Of a stretch of 37,909 nucleotides of DNA, positions 12,810-20,874 are shown piece after piece. The notes under the pieces were generated by a model. It was not told the origin of the DNA and did not search any database. It saw only the letters and a program-made list of their open reading frames with translations. The DNA is taken from assembly GCA_934667105.1 (NCBI GenBank), contig CAKULG010000022.1, positions 1-37,909 of the forward strand. The letters run 5' to 3'. Origin of the DNA: an uncultured Clostridia bacterium (GTDB lineage: Bacteria > Bacillota > Clostridia > Christensenellales > Aristaeellaceae). The translations under genes and the position numbers were made by a program. How positions within the stretch are numbered: the stretch's first letter is position 1; each line of letters begins with the position of its first letter.

Positions 12810-15665
12810 TTATTGCAGCTTAATTCCGTACATGAAAGCGTTATCCTTGCTGCAAGTGCCGATCACCAGAATATCCCGGTACACGGCGGGGCTGCCCTGA
12901 ATTTCGCCGCCCAGGGCCAGGGAGTTGCGCTCTTGCCCCGTCAGGCCGTCCAGCAGGTGCAGCGTGCCGTCGCCCTCAGCCTGAATAATCCAGCCCTTGC
13001 CCGCCGCGTTATACACCGCCACGGGGGAGGAAATGGAATCCGCCGCCATATCGAAGGTCCATTTTACCGCGCCGGTTTCCTTATCCAGGGCGATCACGCG
13101 GCTGCCGCCGCCCGTCACCTGGTTCACCGTGAACACCACCAGGTCCTCCAGGCCGTACTGGCCCACCACCGGGCTGGCCTTGCATCCGGAAAGCTGGTTC
13201 TTATCATAATCGCATTTGATTTCATAGCGCCAGATTTCCTCGCCGGTGAGGGCGTTCAGCCGCCGGATGGTCACATCCTTTTTGCTGGTCAACCGGGCGT
13301 AAGCGGTGTTGCCGGTATACAGGCTCACGCCGGTATCGCCGTCCATATCCAGGGCGAGGGCCGCGTCGGTGTTATCGCCCGCATCCACGGCCCACACCGT
13401 CTTCATGGTGTCGGTGTCCACACAGCGCAGCGCGCCGTAGGTATCCGCCATGTAAACGTATTTATCATACATGGCCACGCTGGTTTCCACGCTCACCTGG
13501 GTGTCCTTTTCGGCGTTGGCCTTGGTGCGCAGATAGGTGATGGATTTATTCAGCGTCAACTCGCCCTTCACATCGGGGTTTTCCGCCGTGGGGAAATTGA
13601 AGGTGCTGTTCAGATCCACGGTGTAGAGCAGCCCGTTTTCCCCGGCCACCACCATCGCGTCGTTATCCCGGAGGAACAGCGCGGTGCCGTCAAAGGCCCC
13701 GTTGGTGGAATACTGCTTCTGGGAATTGGATTTGCGGCCGTTGAGCAGGAAAAAGCGCTCGCCGGTAATCAGGTTGTATACATGCAGACCGATGTCCCCC
13801 GTTTTGTTGGCCAGCTTGGAAATGCCCTGGCCCACAGCCAGCATGGGGCGGCCCATGGGATCCACCGATACGCTGCCCTTGAGGGGATAGCCCACGTTGA
13901 TGGGATCACGGGTGGCAGCGCCGTCCTCCAGATCCAGGAAATAAATTTTGCCGTCCTGCGCGCCGAAAATCACCTCGCGCAGCGCCTTGGTATTTTTCTT
14001 TGCTTCGTAGAGGTTCATCATTTCCCGGGGCTGCTGGGGCCATTTGACGATGGCGGGCTGCCCCGTCCAGCCCACGCCGTACAGCGTGCCGTTATCTGCC
14101 GTGCGCAGGCTGCCAATCTCGCTTTTCCAAAGCACGGACATGGTCTCCTGCTCCAGCTCCACGCGCCCGAAGGCCGCGTTCCGGCGGAAGTTATCCCCCC
14201 GGAAGGTGAATACGCCGCCCGCGTAGCTGGTGTATGCGTCGGGATTGGGGGCCACATAGCCTTCCTTGCGGGTGAAATCCGATTGCGTTTTTCCGCCCTG
14301 GAACACGGTATCCGTGCTCTTGAGGGAATCCACCGCCGATTCCGCCGTCAGGCGGGGCAGCGCGGGCACAGGCGTGGCCGTGGGGGCGGCGGTCGGCGCT
14401 TGCGTGGGCTCCTGAGTAGGTTCTTCCGTGGGTTGCTCCGCAGGCTCGTCCGCATATTCCGCCGGGGTATCCTCCGGCGCGGTAGGATCCTCCCACCCGT
14501 CGTCGCCCAGGGTGGGCTCGTTGTCCGCGTAATCCGCATAATCGTCCGGCCCGTCGGCGGCTCCATCCGCCGGGGCGTCCGCGGCGTCTTCCGGCGTTCC
14601 GATCACGCCGGAGGGGGCCCATGTGGGAATAACCACCGGCATATCGGTCACGGCCTGCGTCGCCGCCTGCGCGGCAGGCGCGTCCGTCTCCTGCGTATCA
14701 GGCGTTTCCGTTTCTGCGGGGGCTTCCGTTTCCTGGGGCGCTTCAGTTTCAGCAGGGGCTTCCGTTTCCGCGGGCGCGTCCGTGGGAAGGGGGGGAGGCG
14801 CTTCGGTAGGCGCGGGCGTTTCGGTGGGCACGGGGGTCTGGATGCTCATGGGCACCCATTTGTCCGTCCGCGTCCAGACGTCGCCTTCCTTAATCGCGGC
14901 GTAAATTTCGCCTTCGTAGGGCGCGTCGAAAATCGCGGAAATGGCCCAGATTTTATTCGTTTCATCCTCGCCGTTCACCAGGCTGACGGTGCAGGGGATT
15001 TCCTGCCCCTGGCTGTCCTCCAGGCGCACGCCCTCCACCGTTTTGGTGGTGGTCAAATGGAATTGCAGATAGGAATCCACCTGGCCCGCGTTGCTCACCG
15101 CCTGAAAGGAAAGCGCCTGGGCGGGAACCTTGGGCTGGGGATTCACCAGGTTTTTCACGGAAGCGACCGCCCCGGTGACGAATTCCTTCGCCTTTTGCAG
15201 CGGGCCCGCGTCCGGCACAAAATACAGCGCCGCGCAGAACACTACCAGCGCCAGCAAAATAATCAGCAAAATCCGGGGCCAGCGGCGGGGCTGATCCTCC
15301 TCGTCGTCGTATTCCTCTTCCTCCAGCCGCACGGGCCGGCGCATAAAGTTTTCATCGGCATAGGCGGAGGAACGCCCCGTCTGCTCCCCCTGATTCCAGG
15401 GCTCCTGGGGGGGTTGACGGCGCACCCACTGAGGCTCCTGCGCGGTTTGCGAAGCCTGCGGAGCCTCCCGCCTGACGGATTCCTCCATTTTTTCTTCGGG
15501 CGTTTTATGCCGGTCGCTGCGGCGATGCCGCTGCACGGGCGGCTGCGCGGCCCCTGCGGCCCGGTAAACAGGCCGGGGGCTTTCAGACGGGTTTGCGCTG
15601 GGCTTCACCGCCTGCTGCGCCACGCGGCTTTTGGGGTTATTGTATCGGTTCATATCGTCGTTCAA
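12810..15665 (-). CDS. Membrane-anchored PQQ-type beta-propeller protein with Pro/Thr/Glu-rich stalk
   Basis: The start is read as TTG at 15665: GGGAGGG lies 8 bases upstream, whereas the first ATG (15653) is 20 bases away. The 951-residue protein has a disordered cytoplasmic N-terminus (1-130, rich in Gln/Pro/Arg) and one membrane helix (about 131-150). A small beta domain follows, then a long stalk of PT/ET/PTE repeats (about 275-445). The C-terminal ~460 residues are a propeller with PQQ-like blades, e.g. GQDGKIYFLDLEDG-type, GENGLLYTVDLNS, YGALRCVDTDTMKTVW, RVIALDKETGAVKWTFD and GDGTLHLLDGLTGQ. The 'A/G-x-D-x-x-T-G-x-x-x-W' ends are clear. PQQ-binding residues are not evident; such propellers in Gram-positives usually act as binding scaffolds. 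Single-gene unit with its own promoter. Confidence 0.85.
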   Translation of the reverse strand: MNDDMNRYNNPKSRVAQQAVKPSANPSESPRPVYRAAGAAQPPVQRHRRSDRHKTPEEKMEESVRREAPQASQTAQEPQWVRRQPPQEPWNQGEQTGRSSAYADENFMRRPVRLEEEEYDDEEDQPRRWPRILLIILLALVVFCAALYFVPDAGPLQKAKEFVTGAVASVKNLVNPQPKVPAQALSFQAVSNAGQVDSYLQFHLTTTKTVEGVRLEDSQGQEIPCTVSLVNGEDETNKIWAISAIFDAPYEGEIYAAIKEGDVWTRTDKWVPMSIQTPVPTETPAPTEAPPPLPTDAPAETEAPAETEAPQETEAPAETETPDTQETDAPAAQAATQAVTDMPVVIPTWAPSGVIGTPEDAADAPADGAADGPDDYADYADNEPTLGDDGWEDPTAPEDTPAEYADEPAEQPTEEPTQEPTQAPTAAPTATPVPALPRLTAESAVDSLKSTDTVFQGGKTQSDFTRKEGYVAPNPDAYTSYAGGVFTFRGDNFRRNAAFGRVELEQETMSVLWKSEIGSLRTADNGTLYGVGWTGQPAIVKWPQQPREMMNLYEAKKNTKALREVIFGAQDGKIYFLDLEDGAATRDPINVGYPLKGSVSVDPMGRPMLAVGQGISKLANKTGDIGLHVYNLITGERFFLLNGRKSNSQKQYSTNGAFDGTALFLRDNDAMVVAGENGLLYTVDLNSTFNFPTAENPDVKGELTLNKSITYLRTKANAEKDTQVSVETSVAMYDKYVYMADTYGALRCVDTDTMKTVWAVDAGDNTDAALALDMDGDTGVSLYTGNTAYARLTSKKDVTIRRLNALTGEEIWRYEIKCDYDKNQLSGCKASPVVGQYGLEDLVVFTVNQVTGGGSRVIALDKETGAVKWTFDMAADSISSPVAVYNAAGKGWIIQAEGDGTLHLLDGLTGQERNSLALGGEIQGSPAVYRDILVIGTCSKDNAFMYGIKLQ

Positions 15666-15713
15666 AGGACGTACCCTCCCTTACTTGCCAAATGCATAAA
15701 GCAAACCAGATAT

Positions 15714-15742
15714 AGTATACCAGAAACCGCCTTTTTTCACAA
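15714..15742 (-). promoter_or_regulatory. Promoter of the PQQ-propeller gene
   Basis: On the minus strand TTGTGA (15742-15737), 17-base spacer, TATACT (15719-15714), about 49 bases before the TTG start. Confidence 0.7.
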
Positions 15743-15860
15743 GCATTCCCCGGCTTTTTTACAAAGCAGCAATAATTTGAAGCCTTTGAGCGCGGCAAAG
15801 GCGGGCAGGCCCGCAAGGCGGTTTTCTTCCAAATTTCTCCGTCCTTCGCGTTCATTTCCA

Positions 15861-15890
15861 GCATAGCCCGTCATTTTTCGCGGGATATTG
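15861..15890 (+). promoter_or_regulatory. Possible sporulation (sigma-G/F type) promoter of spoIVB
   Basis: GCATA (15861-15865), 18-base spacer, GATATTG (15884-15890), 32 bases before the spoIVB ATG. The -35 fits GHATR; the -10 matches CATNNTA at five of seven positions. spoIVB is expressed in the forespore in Bacillus subtilis, which is why I looked here. The rest of 15743-15921 holds nothing else I recognise. Confidence 0.35.
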
Positions 15891-15921
15891 TGAGGGAAAT
15901 CAATAAAGGCAGGGGAGAAAT

Positions 15922-17166
15922 ATGCGAAAAAAAATCGGACGAACGCGAAAGGCGGCGGGGGCGCTGGTCTGCCTGGCGCTGCTGTGGATGCTGGCGTCCC
16001 CCACGGCCCGGGCGCTGCGGGCGCTGCCGCAAACCTATCGAATCGCCGTGGGCCAATCCTGCGCGCTGGAAATGGGGGCGGCGGTTTTATCCTCGCAGGA
16101 TGAAACGCTGCTTTCCCTGGAAAACAACACCCTTTCCGCCCGGGAGCAGGGGGCGGCGGAGGTGACGGTGAACCTTTTCGGCCTGTTTCCCATCGGCCGC
16201 ATGCGGGTGGACGTAGGCGAGGATCTCATCCTTGTTCCCGGGGGCCAGGCGGTGGGCGTGGCCCTGGCCACAAAGGGCGTGCTGGTGGTGGGCGTATCGG
16301 ATGTGAAGGGCCTCAGCCCCGCCCGGGAGGCGGGCCTGCGGGCGGGCGACCTGATTGAAAGCGTCAACGGCCAGCCCCTGGAAAGCAGCGATCAATTAAC
16401 CGCCCTGGTGGCCTCCAGTCAAGGTGCGCCGCTTTCCGTGGTATACACCCGGGACGGCGTATCCCGCAGCGCCACCTTGAACCCCCGTCAGGCCTCCGCC
16501 AAGGATTCCTGGCGCATCGGCGCTTGGGTGCGGGACAGCACGGCGGGAGTGGGCACCCTTTCCTATTATAACCCGGCGGATCAATCCTGCGGCGCGCTGG
16601 GCCACGGCATCACCGACGGAGATACGGGCAAGCTGCTGCCCGTGCGGCTGGGCTCGCTTTTCCGGGCGGAAATCGTGGATGTGCGTCGGGGCCAGAAGGG
16701 AACCCCGGGCGAGCTGCGGGGCAGCTTTCTGCGGCAGCGCGCGCTGATGGGCGAGATTGAGGAAAACACCGCCCTGGGAATTTACGGCCATTTGCAGGAG
16801 GGCTTCACCAATCCCCTCTACCCCGACGGCCTGCCCGTGGGCTATCAGGAAAGCGTGGTTCCCGGCCCCGCCACCATCCTTTCCACCATCGACGGCAACG
16901 GTATTCGGGCCTACAGCGTGGAAATCGTTCAAACCGCCCGGCAGCTTTCCCCCGCCCAGAAAAGCATGGTCATCCGTGTTACCGACCCCGTGCTGCTGGA
17001 AAAAACGGGGGGCATCGTGCAGGGCATGTCGGGCAGTCCCATCCTGCAAAACGGCCGCATCGTGGGGGCCGTGACCCATGTGTTCGTGGACGATCCCACC
17101 CGGGGCTACGGCCTTTACATCGAATGGATGCTGCAAACCGCCCAGGAAATGGACGACGCGGCATAG
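15922..17166 (+). CDS. spoIVB: SpoIVB peptidase (S55), sporulation signalling protease
   Basis: The 414-residue protein has an N-terminal membrane segment (about 11-31), a PDZ domain (about 105-185; GLSPAREAGLRAGDLIESVNG) and an S55 peptidase domain. The triad known from B. subtilis is intact: His228 in GALGHGI, Asp355 in VTDPVLL and Ser370 in QGMSGSPIL, with the B. subtilis spacing between Asp and Ser. SpoIVB is secreted by the forespore into the intermembrane space, where it cleaves SpoIVFA and so activates pro-sigma-K processing. GGGGAG lies before the ATG. In most spore-formers spo0A follows directly; here a different gene does. A weak G/C hairpin at 17191-17219 without a T-run follows the stop. 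Confidence 0.96.
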   Translation: MRKKIGRTRKAAGALVCLALLWMLASPTARALRALPQTYRIAVGQSCALEMGAAVLSSQDETLLSLENNTLSAREQGAAEVTVNLFGLFPIGRMRVDVGEDLILVPGGQAVGVALATKGVLVVGVSDVKGLSPAREAGLRAGDLIESVNGQPLESSDQLTALVASSQGAPLSVVYTRDGVSRSATLNPRQASAKDSWRIGAWVRDSTAGVGTLSYYNPADQSCGALGHGITDGDTGKLLPVRLGSLFRAEIVDVRRGQKGTPGELRGSFLRQRALMGEIEENTALGIYGHLQEGFTNPLYPDGLPVGYQESVVPGPATILSTIDGNGIRAYSVEIVQTARQLSPAQKSMVIRVTDPVLLEKTGGIVQGMSGSPILQNGRIVGAVTHVFVDDPTRGYGLYIEWMLQTAQEMDDAA

Positions 17167-17263
17167 GCGGTCGATGGAGAGAATATTGATGGGGGAACGG
17201 CGTTTGAGGCTGTCCCCCCGCGCTTCTTTGCGCTCTATGCGCGCCCACTCTACGGAGCGTTTC

Positions 17264-17292
17264 TTGCCAAGAGCGCCCGCACCCCCTATAAT
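17264..17292 (+). promoter_or_regulatory. Promoter of the HTH/superoxide-reductase-like gene
   Basis: TTGCCA (17264-17269), 17-base spacer, perfect TATAAT (17287-17292), 21 bases before the ATG. GGGAGGTG is the ribosome binding site. Confidence 0.8.
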
Positions 17293-17313
17293 AGGCTGCG
17301 GGAGGTGTTCTGA

Positions 17314-17907
17314 ATGGATCAGATCAAAACCGGCAGCCTCATTCGCGCCCTGCGGCAAAAGCAGGGGCTGACGCAGCGGGGACTGGCGGAAAGAATCGGC
17401 GTGAGCGACAAGGCCGTTTCCAAATGGGAGCGAGGCTGCGGCGCGCCGGATATTGCGCTGCTGCCCGCCCTTTCCGAGGCGCTGCGGGTGGATACGGAAG
17501 CGCTGCTTAAAGGGGATTTGGGAGAAAACAGCCGCTCCAACGGTAATTTGAAAAAGCTGCAATTCTTCGTGTGCCCGCAGTGCGGCAATCTGCTTTTCTC
17601 CACCGACGGGGCGGAAATTCGCTGCTGCGGAAAAAAGCTGGCCCCCCTTCAGCCGCGCAAGGCGGATACGGCCCACGCCCTGGAAATATCCCTGAACGAC
17701 GGGGAATGGTACGTTTCCTCCGCCCATCCCATGGAGCGGGGGCACCACATCGCCTTTATCGCCCTGCTTACCGGCGATACCGCCGTGGTGCGCAGGCTGT
17801 ATCCTGAATGGGGGCTGGAAACCCGGCTGCCCTATTTTGCCCATGGCCTGCTGCTGTGGTATTGCACCGAGGACGGGCTTTTTTATCAGGCGGTGACGCG
17901 CAAATGA
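17314..17907 (+). CDS. XRE-family helix-turn-helix protein fused to a desulfoferrodoxin/superoxide-reductase-like domain
   Basis: Residues 5-62 are a Cro/C1-type HTH (RQKQGLTQRGLAERIGVSD, then KAVSKWERGCGAPD). Residues 85-192 resemble superoxide reductase. A four-cysteine rubredoxin-like site is present (CPQC at 87-90, CC at 104-105). The iron-site histidines appear as His121, and His138 and His144 in SAHPMERGHH, matching the family's VAHPMEEEHY. The axial cysteine is kept (Cys184 in WYCTED), but the usual CNxH has become CTED, so the last histidine ligand is replaced by Asp. The protein is therefore probably a redox- or metal-sensing regulator rather than a full enzyme (inference). Its stop overlaps the start of a decayed acetyltransferase gene (ATGA). 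Confidence 0.85.
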   Translation: MDQIKTGSLIRALRQKQGLTQRGLAERIGVSDKAVSKWERGCGAPDIALLPALSEALRVDTEALLKGDLGENSRSNGNLKKLQFFVCPQCGNLLFSTDGAEIRCCGKKLAPLQPRKADTAHALEISLNDGEWYVSSAHPMERGHHIAFIALLTGDTAVVRRLYPEWGLETRLPYFAHGLLLWYCTEDGLFYQAVTRK

Positions 17908-18294
17908 TTCAGCCGGCCGCCTTCACGCCCCTGGATCTGCGCGCCTGGCCCCGGGGGGAAACCTTTTGCTGTTTTGCCCGGATGGCGCCCACCGGCTATT
18001 CCCTCACGGTGGATATGGATGTAGCGCGATGGAAGTAACGCGCCTGCGCAAAACGCTTCGGGCGGCGGGGCTGATATTTACCCGGCGTATCTCTGGCTGA
18101 CCACCCGCACGCTGAACGAGCAGCCGGAATTCAAGCTGGCGGAGGTGGAGGGGCAGCTGGGCTATTATCAGTCGAATTCTTTGAAAATGAGGGAAAAACG
18201 CTGATGCCCCTTTTCACCACCTGCCGCCACGCCGACGCTGACGGCTGGCGCATCGCCCGTTTTCTTGAGCGCTGGCAGGCGGGGGGCGGACGCC
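17904..18294 (+). pseudogene. Decayed chloramphenicol-acetyltransferase-like gene
   Basis: Pieces of one CAT-family protein appear in all three frames, in order. Frame one from ATG 17904: FTPLDLRAWPRGETF, then GYSLTVDMDV, ending in TAA at 18038. Next frame from about 18029: VTRLRKTLRAAGL. Third frame from about 18070: YPAYLWLTTRTLNEQPEFKLA and QLGYYQ. Back in another frame from about 18176: FENEGKTLMPLFTTC and RHADADGWRIARFLERWQ, which retains the HxxxDG catalytic motif. About 90 residues of the middle are missing. Several frameshifts plus a deletion mean no functional enzyme. Its start overlaps the preceding regulator gene, so both were once one operon. Confidence 0.85.
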
Positions 18295-18322
18295 TTCGGG
18301 CAATATTTATAGAAAAATATAC

Positions 18323-18369
18323 AGCGCAAGGAAGCCTTCTTCGGAAACCCAAACAGCTTCCTTCGCGCT
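18323..18369. other. Stem-loop after the decayed acetyltransferase gene
   Basis: AGCGCAAGGAAGC (18323-18335) pairs with GCTTCCTTCGCGCT (18356-18369) with one bulged base; the loop is 20 bases. No T-run follows. Confidence 0.4.
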
Positions 18370-18396
18370 CCCTCTAAAAAATCATATGGATAAGAA

Positions 18397-18451
18397 AACA
18401 GGCTTGCTTCTCCTCCGATAATAGGAATGTAGGAGAAATAAGCCTGTTTTT
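18397..18451. terminator. Terminator between the decayed gene and the MMPL transporter gene
   Basis: AACAGGCTT (18397-18405) pairs with AAGCCTGTT (18440-18448), and TTCTCCT (18408-18414) with AGGAGAA (18431-18437). T-runs follow on both strands, so it can serve both directions. Bases 18452-18597, up to the MMPL stop, contain a GGACGG/CCGTCC pair but no gene. Confidence 0.75.
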
Positions 18452-18597
18452 GCTGGAAAGCAATCTTTTTTGCCGTCGCTTGTATCGCTTTGGATGCGGA
18501 AGGACGGTGGAACCATTCCGGCGAGCGCCGTCCCCCGCGCTTTCGCTTGATCAGAGGAACGCGGCGCGGCAGTGCAAAGAACGTTTTCCCGCCTTTC

Positions 18598-20796
18598 TTA
18601 TCCCTTCATGCTTTGCTTGCTGATTCGCGTCTTGGGAAAGAGCAGTCCGTCCCCCAGCGCCAGCAGCGCGGGCAAGAGCGTGAGAATCAGCGCCACGGAA
18701 ACCAGCGTTCCCCGGGAGAGCAGCAGCCCGATGGAGGAGATATAATAGATGGTGCAGCGCTTGCCGATAATGAAGCCCGCCGTGGCCAGAATCGCCCCGG
18801 AGGTGAGGATGGTGGGCAGCGCCTGACGCAACGCCCCCTGAATGGCCTGGCAGGGGGCGCATTCCGCCCGAAGCCGCTTATAATGATCGGTGAGCAGAAT
18901 GCCGTAATCAATGGTGGCCCCCATCTGGATGGAAACGCAGATCAGATAAGAAATGAAGAAGATCGGCTCCCCAGCCAGGCGGGAGAAGGCCATGGAAATC
19001 CAGATCGCCCCCTCAATGACGAACACCAGCAGCAACGCGGGCCGGATGGAGCGGAAGGACAGCGCCACGATCAGCAGAATCGCCAGCAGCGTAATCACGT
19101 TCACCAGCATCAGATCGCTTTCAAAGGCGTTGCCAATATCATAGACGGACATGCTGGTGCCGGTGAGATAGAAATCCTCGCCATACTGGGCGCGGGCGCA
19201 ATCCATGATCGCGGGAATCAGCGCCCGGGCCTCATCGCCGCTGGCGGGCACATTCAGCGTTAGCAGCATGCGGCTGTACCGGGGGCCTTCAAAGGCCGTC
19301 CGGGCCAAGGAAAGCATGCTCCGCAGCTGCGCCACCTTTTCATTGCCGGGAAGCAGTTCCTCCGCCAGGGTAAGCAGCTGCTCCGCGCTGACGCGGCTGC
19401 CCAGGCCCCGGGCCCGGAAAAGCACGCCCACGGCCACGGCGTTCACCCCCGTAAGCTGGGCCACCTCCGTGGGGCCGTAGCTTTTCAGGGCCGCCGCCCC
19501 GGTGGTCACCAGGGCGGATATTTCCCGAATCGCCGCCGTATCCCCCGCCCGCAATTCTTCCAGGGCGGAAACCAGCGCCCGCTGCTTTTCATAATCCGCT
19601 TCCGTTTCGCCGCCGGGAATCAGCAGCACCAGCGGATCGGACGCGCCGAACACCTGGTTAATGGACGCGCTTTCCGAATGGGCGGCGCTTCGCCCCGCAT
19701 CGGAGAAGATATAGGAATTCCCCGCTTGCAGCACGGCCCCTGCGGCCACCGCCGCCGCAAGCGCCAGCGCCACCGGCCTGCGCGCCTTATACAGCGCCGC
19801 GCCCCAGCGCGCGCCCCCCAGGCGGAGGGGCTTATGACGGGTTTTCTCCAGCGCCCGGCCGCAGGAAAGCGTCAACGCAGGCAGCAGCAGGAAAACCGTC
19901 AGCATGCTGATTAAAATGCCCTTGGAAAGCACCAGCCCAATATCAAAGCCGATGGTGAAGCTCATCACCAGCAGCGAAAGCAGCCCCGCCACGGTGGTCA
20001 GCGCGCTGGAGGAGATGGGCATCATGGAATGGGCCAGCGCCTGCTCCATGGCCGCCTCGGGGGAAAGGCCGCCGTCCCGGAAGCCATGAAAGCTGTTGAG
20101 CAGCATAATGGCGTAATCAATGGACAGGGCCAATTGCAAAATGGCGCACACCGCGAAGGTGACAAAGGAAATATTGGGAAAAATCAAATTGGTTCCCATA
20201 TTGATCAAAATGGAAACGGCCAGGGTGAACAGAATCAGCACGGGCTCCAGCCAGGCGTTGGAGCTGAGCAGCAGCACCGCCAGCACCACCGCCACCGCGA
20301 TAAGCAGCGCCTCGGGCATTTCCGCGCCCACGCTGCGCTGCACATCCAGCTGGCTGGCCGCCGTTCCGCCCACGGCGTAATCCCCCGCCTCGGGGAAAAG
20401 GCCGCGCAGATCGCGCACCAATTGCGCCGCGTCGCAGGGGCCCAAGGTCAGCGCGACCAATTGATAGGTGATTCCCTCCTGAACGCGCACACCGGTTTCC
20501 GGGTCGTGGACGGCCAATTGCACCCCGGGCAGCGCGTTCATTTGTCCCACATATTTTTCCAGCGTTTCCGCATCCAGATCATGGAACATCACACGCAGCT
20601 GCTCGCTGGCGCCAAATTCCTCCTGCATCACGGCCAGCGCCCGGCGGGTCATGGTTTCCGGACTCAGATACTGGGTTAAATCATAGTTAATCCGCGTCTT
20701 GGAAATGCCCAGCGCGCTGACCGCCGCCGCCAGCAGCAGCAGCGCCAGAATCAACCTGCGCCAGCGCACAATTCCACCCGCTAATTTGTTTTTCAC
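18598..20796 (-). CDS. MMPL/RND-type membrane transporter
   Basis: I place the start at GTG 20796: GGGAGGAAA precedes it at 9 bases, while the in-frame ATG at 20853 has no ribosome binding site. The 732-residue product has the duplicated RND layout: TM1 (RRLILALLLLAAAVSALG), an extracellular loop of about 130 residues, five membrane segments, then a second half of the same kind. The sterol-sensing/MMPL signature appears twice, as LALSIDYAIMLLNSFHGFRD and as SIQMGATIDYGILLTDHYKRL, each with the proton-relay Asp before Tyr. Family members export lipids or hydrophobic compounds using the proton gradient. Substrate unknown; single-gene unit. Confidence 0.92.
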   Translation of the reverse strand: MKNKLAGGIVRWRRLILALLLLAAAVSALGISKTRINYDLTQYLSPETMTRRALAVMQEEFGASEQLRVMFHDLDAETLEKYVGQMNALPGVQLAVHDPETGVRVQEGITYQLVALTLGPCDAAQLVRDLRGLFPEAGDYAVGGTAASQLDVQRSVGAEMPEALLIAVAVVLAVLLLSSNAWLEPVLILFTLAVSILINMGTNLIFPNISFVTFAVCAILQLALSIDYAIMLLNSFHGFRDGGLSPEAAMEQALAHSMMPISSSALTTVAGLLSLLVMSFTIGFDIGLVLSKGILISMLTVFLLLPALTLSCGRALEKTRHKPLRLGGARWGAALYKARRPVALALAAAVAAGAVLQAGNSYIFSDAGRSAAHSESASINQVFGASDPLVLLIPGGETEADYEKQRALVSALEELRAGDTAAIREISALVTTGAAALKSYGPTEVAQLTGVNAVAVGVLFRARGLGSRVSAEQLLTLAEELLPGNEKVAQLRSMLSLARTAFEGPRYSRMLLTLNVPASGDEARALIPAIMDCARAQYGEDFYLTGTSMSVYDIGNAFESDLMLVNVITLLAILLIVALSFRSIRPALLLVFVIEGAIWISMAFSRLAGEPIFFISYLICVSIQMGATIDYGILLTDHYKRLRAECAPCQAIQGALRQALPTILTSGAILATAGFIIGKRCTIYYISSIGLLLSRGTLVSVALILTLLPALLALGDGLLFPKTRISKQSMKG

Positions 20797-20874
20797 CGCG
20801 CGTTTCCTCCCTCCGCCTGACCAATTGCCGAATGCCCGTTTTACCGGCGGCATGGGCAGGCCGGCATTTTCGGC

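Noticed and set aside
12579..15866. Very long plus-strand open frame (about 1095 codons) opposite the PQQ-propeller gene
   Set aside because: It is antisense to a gene with clear domains, ribosome binding site and promoter. Its product is a low-complexity His/Gly/Arg-rich string, the usual mirror of GC-rich coding sequence.
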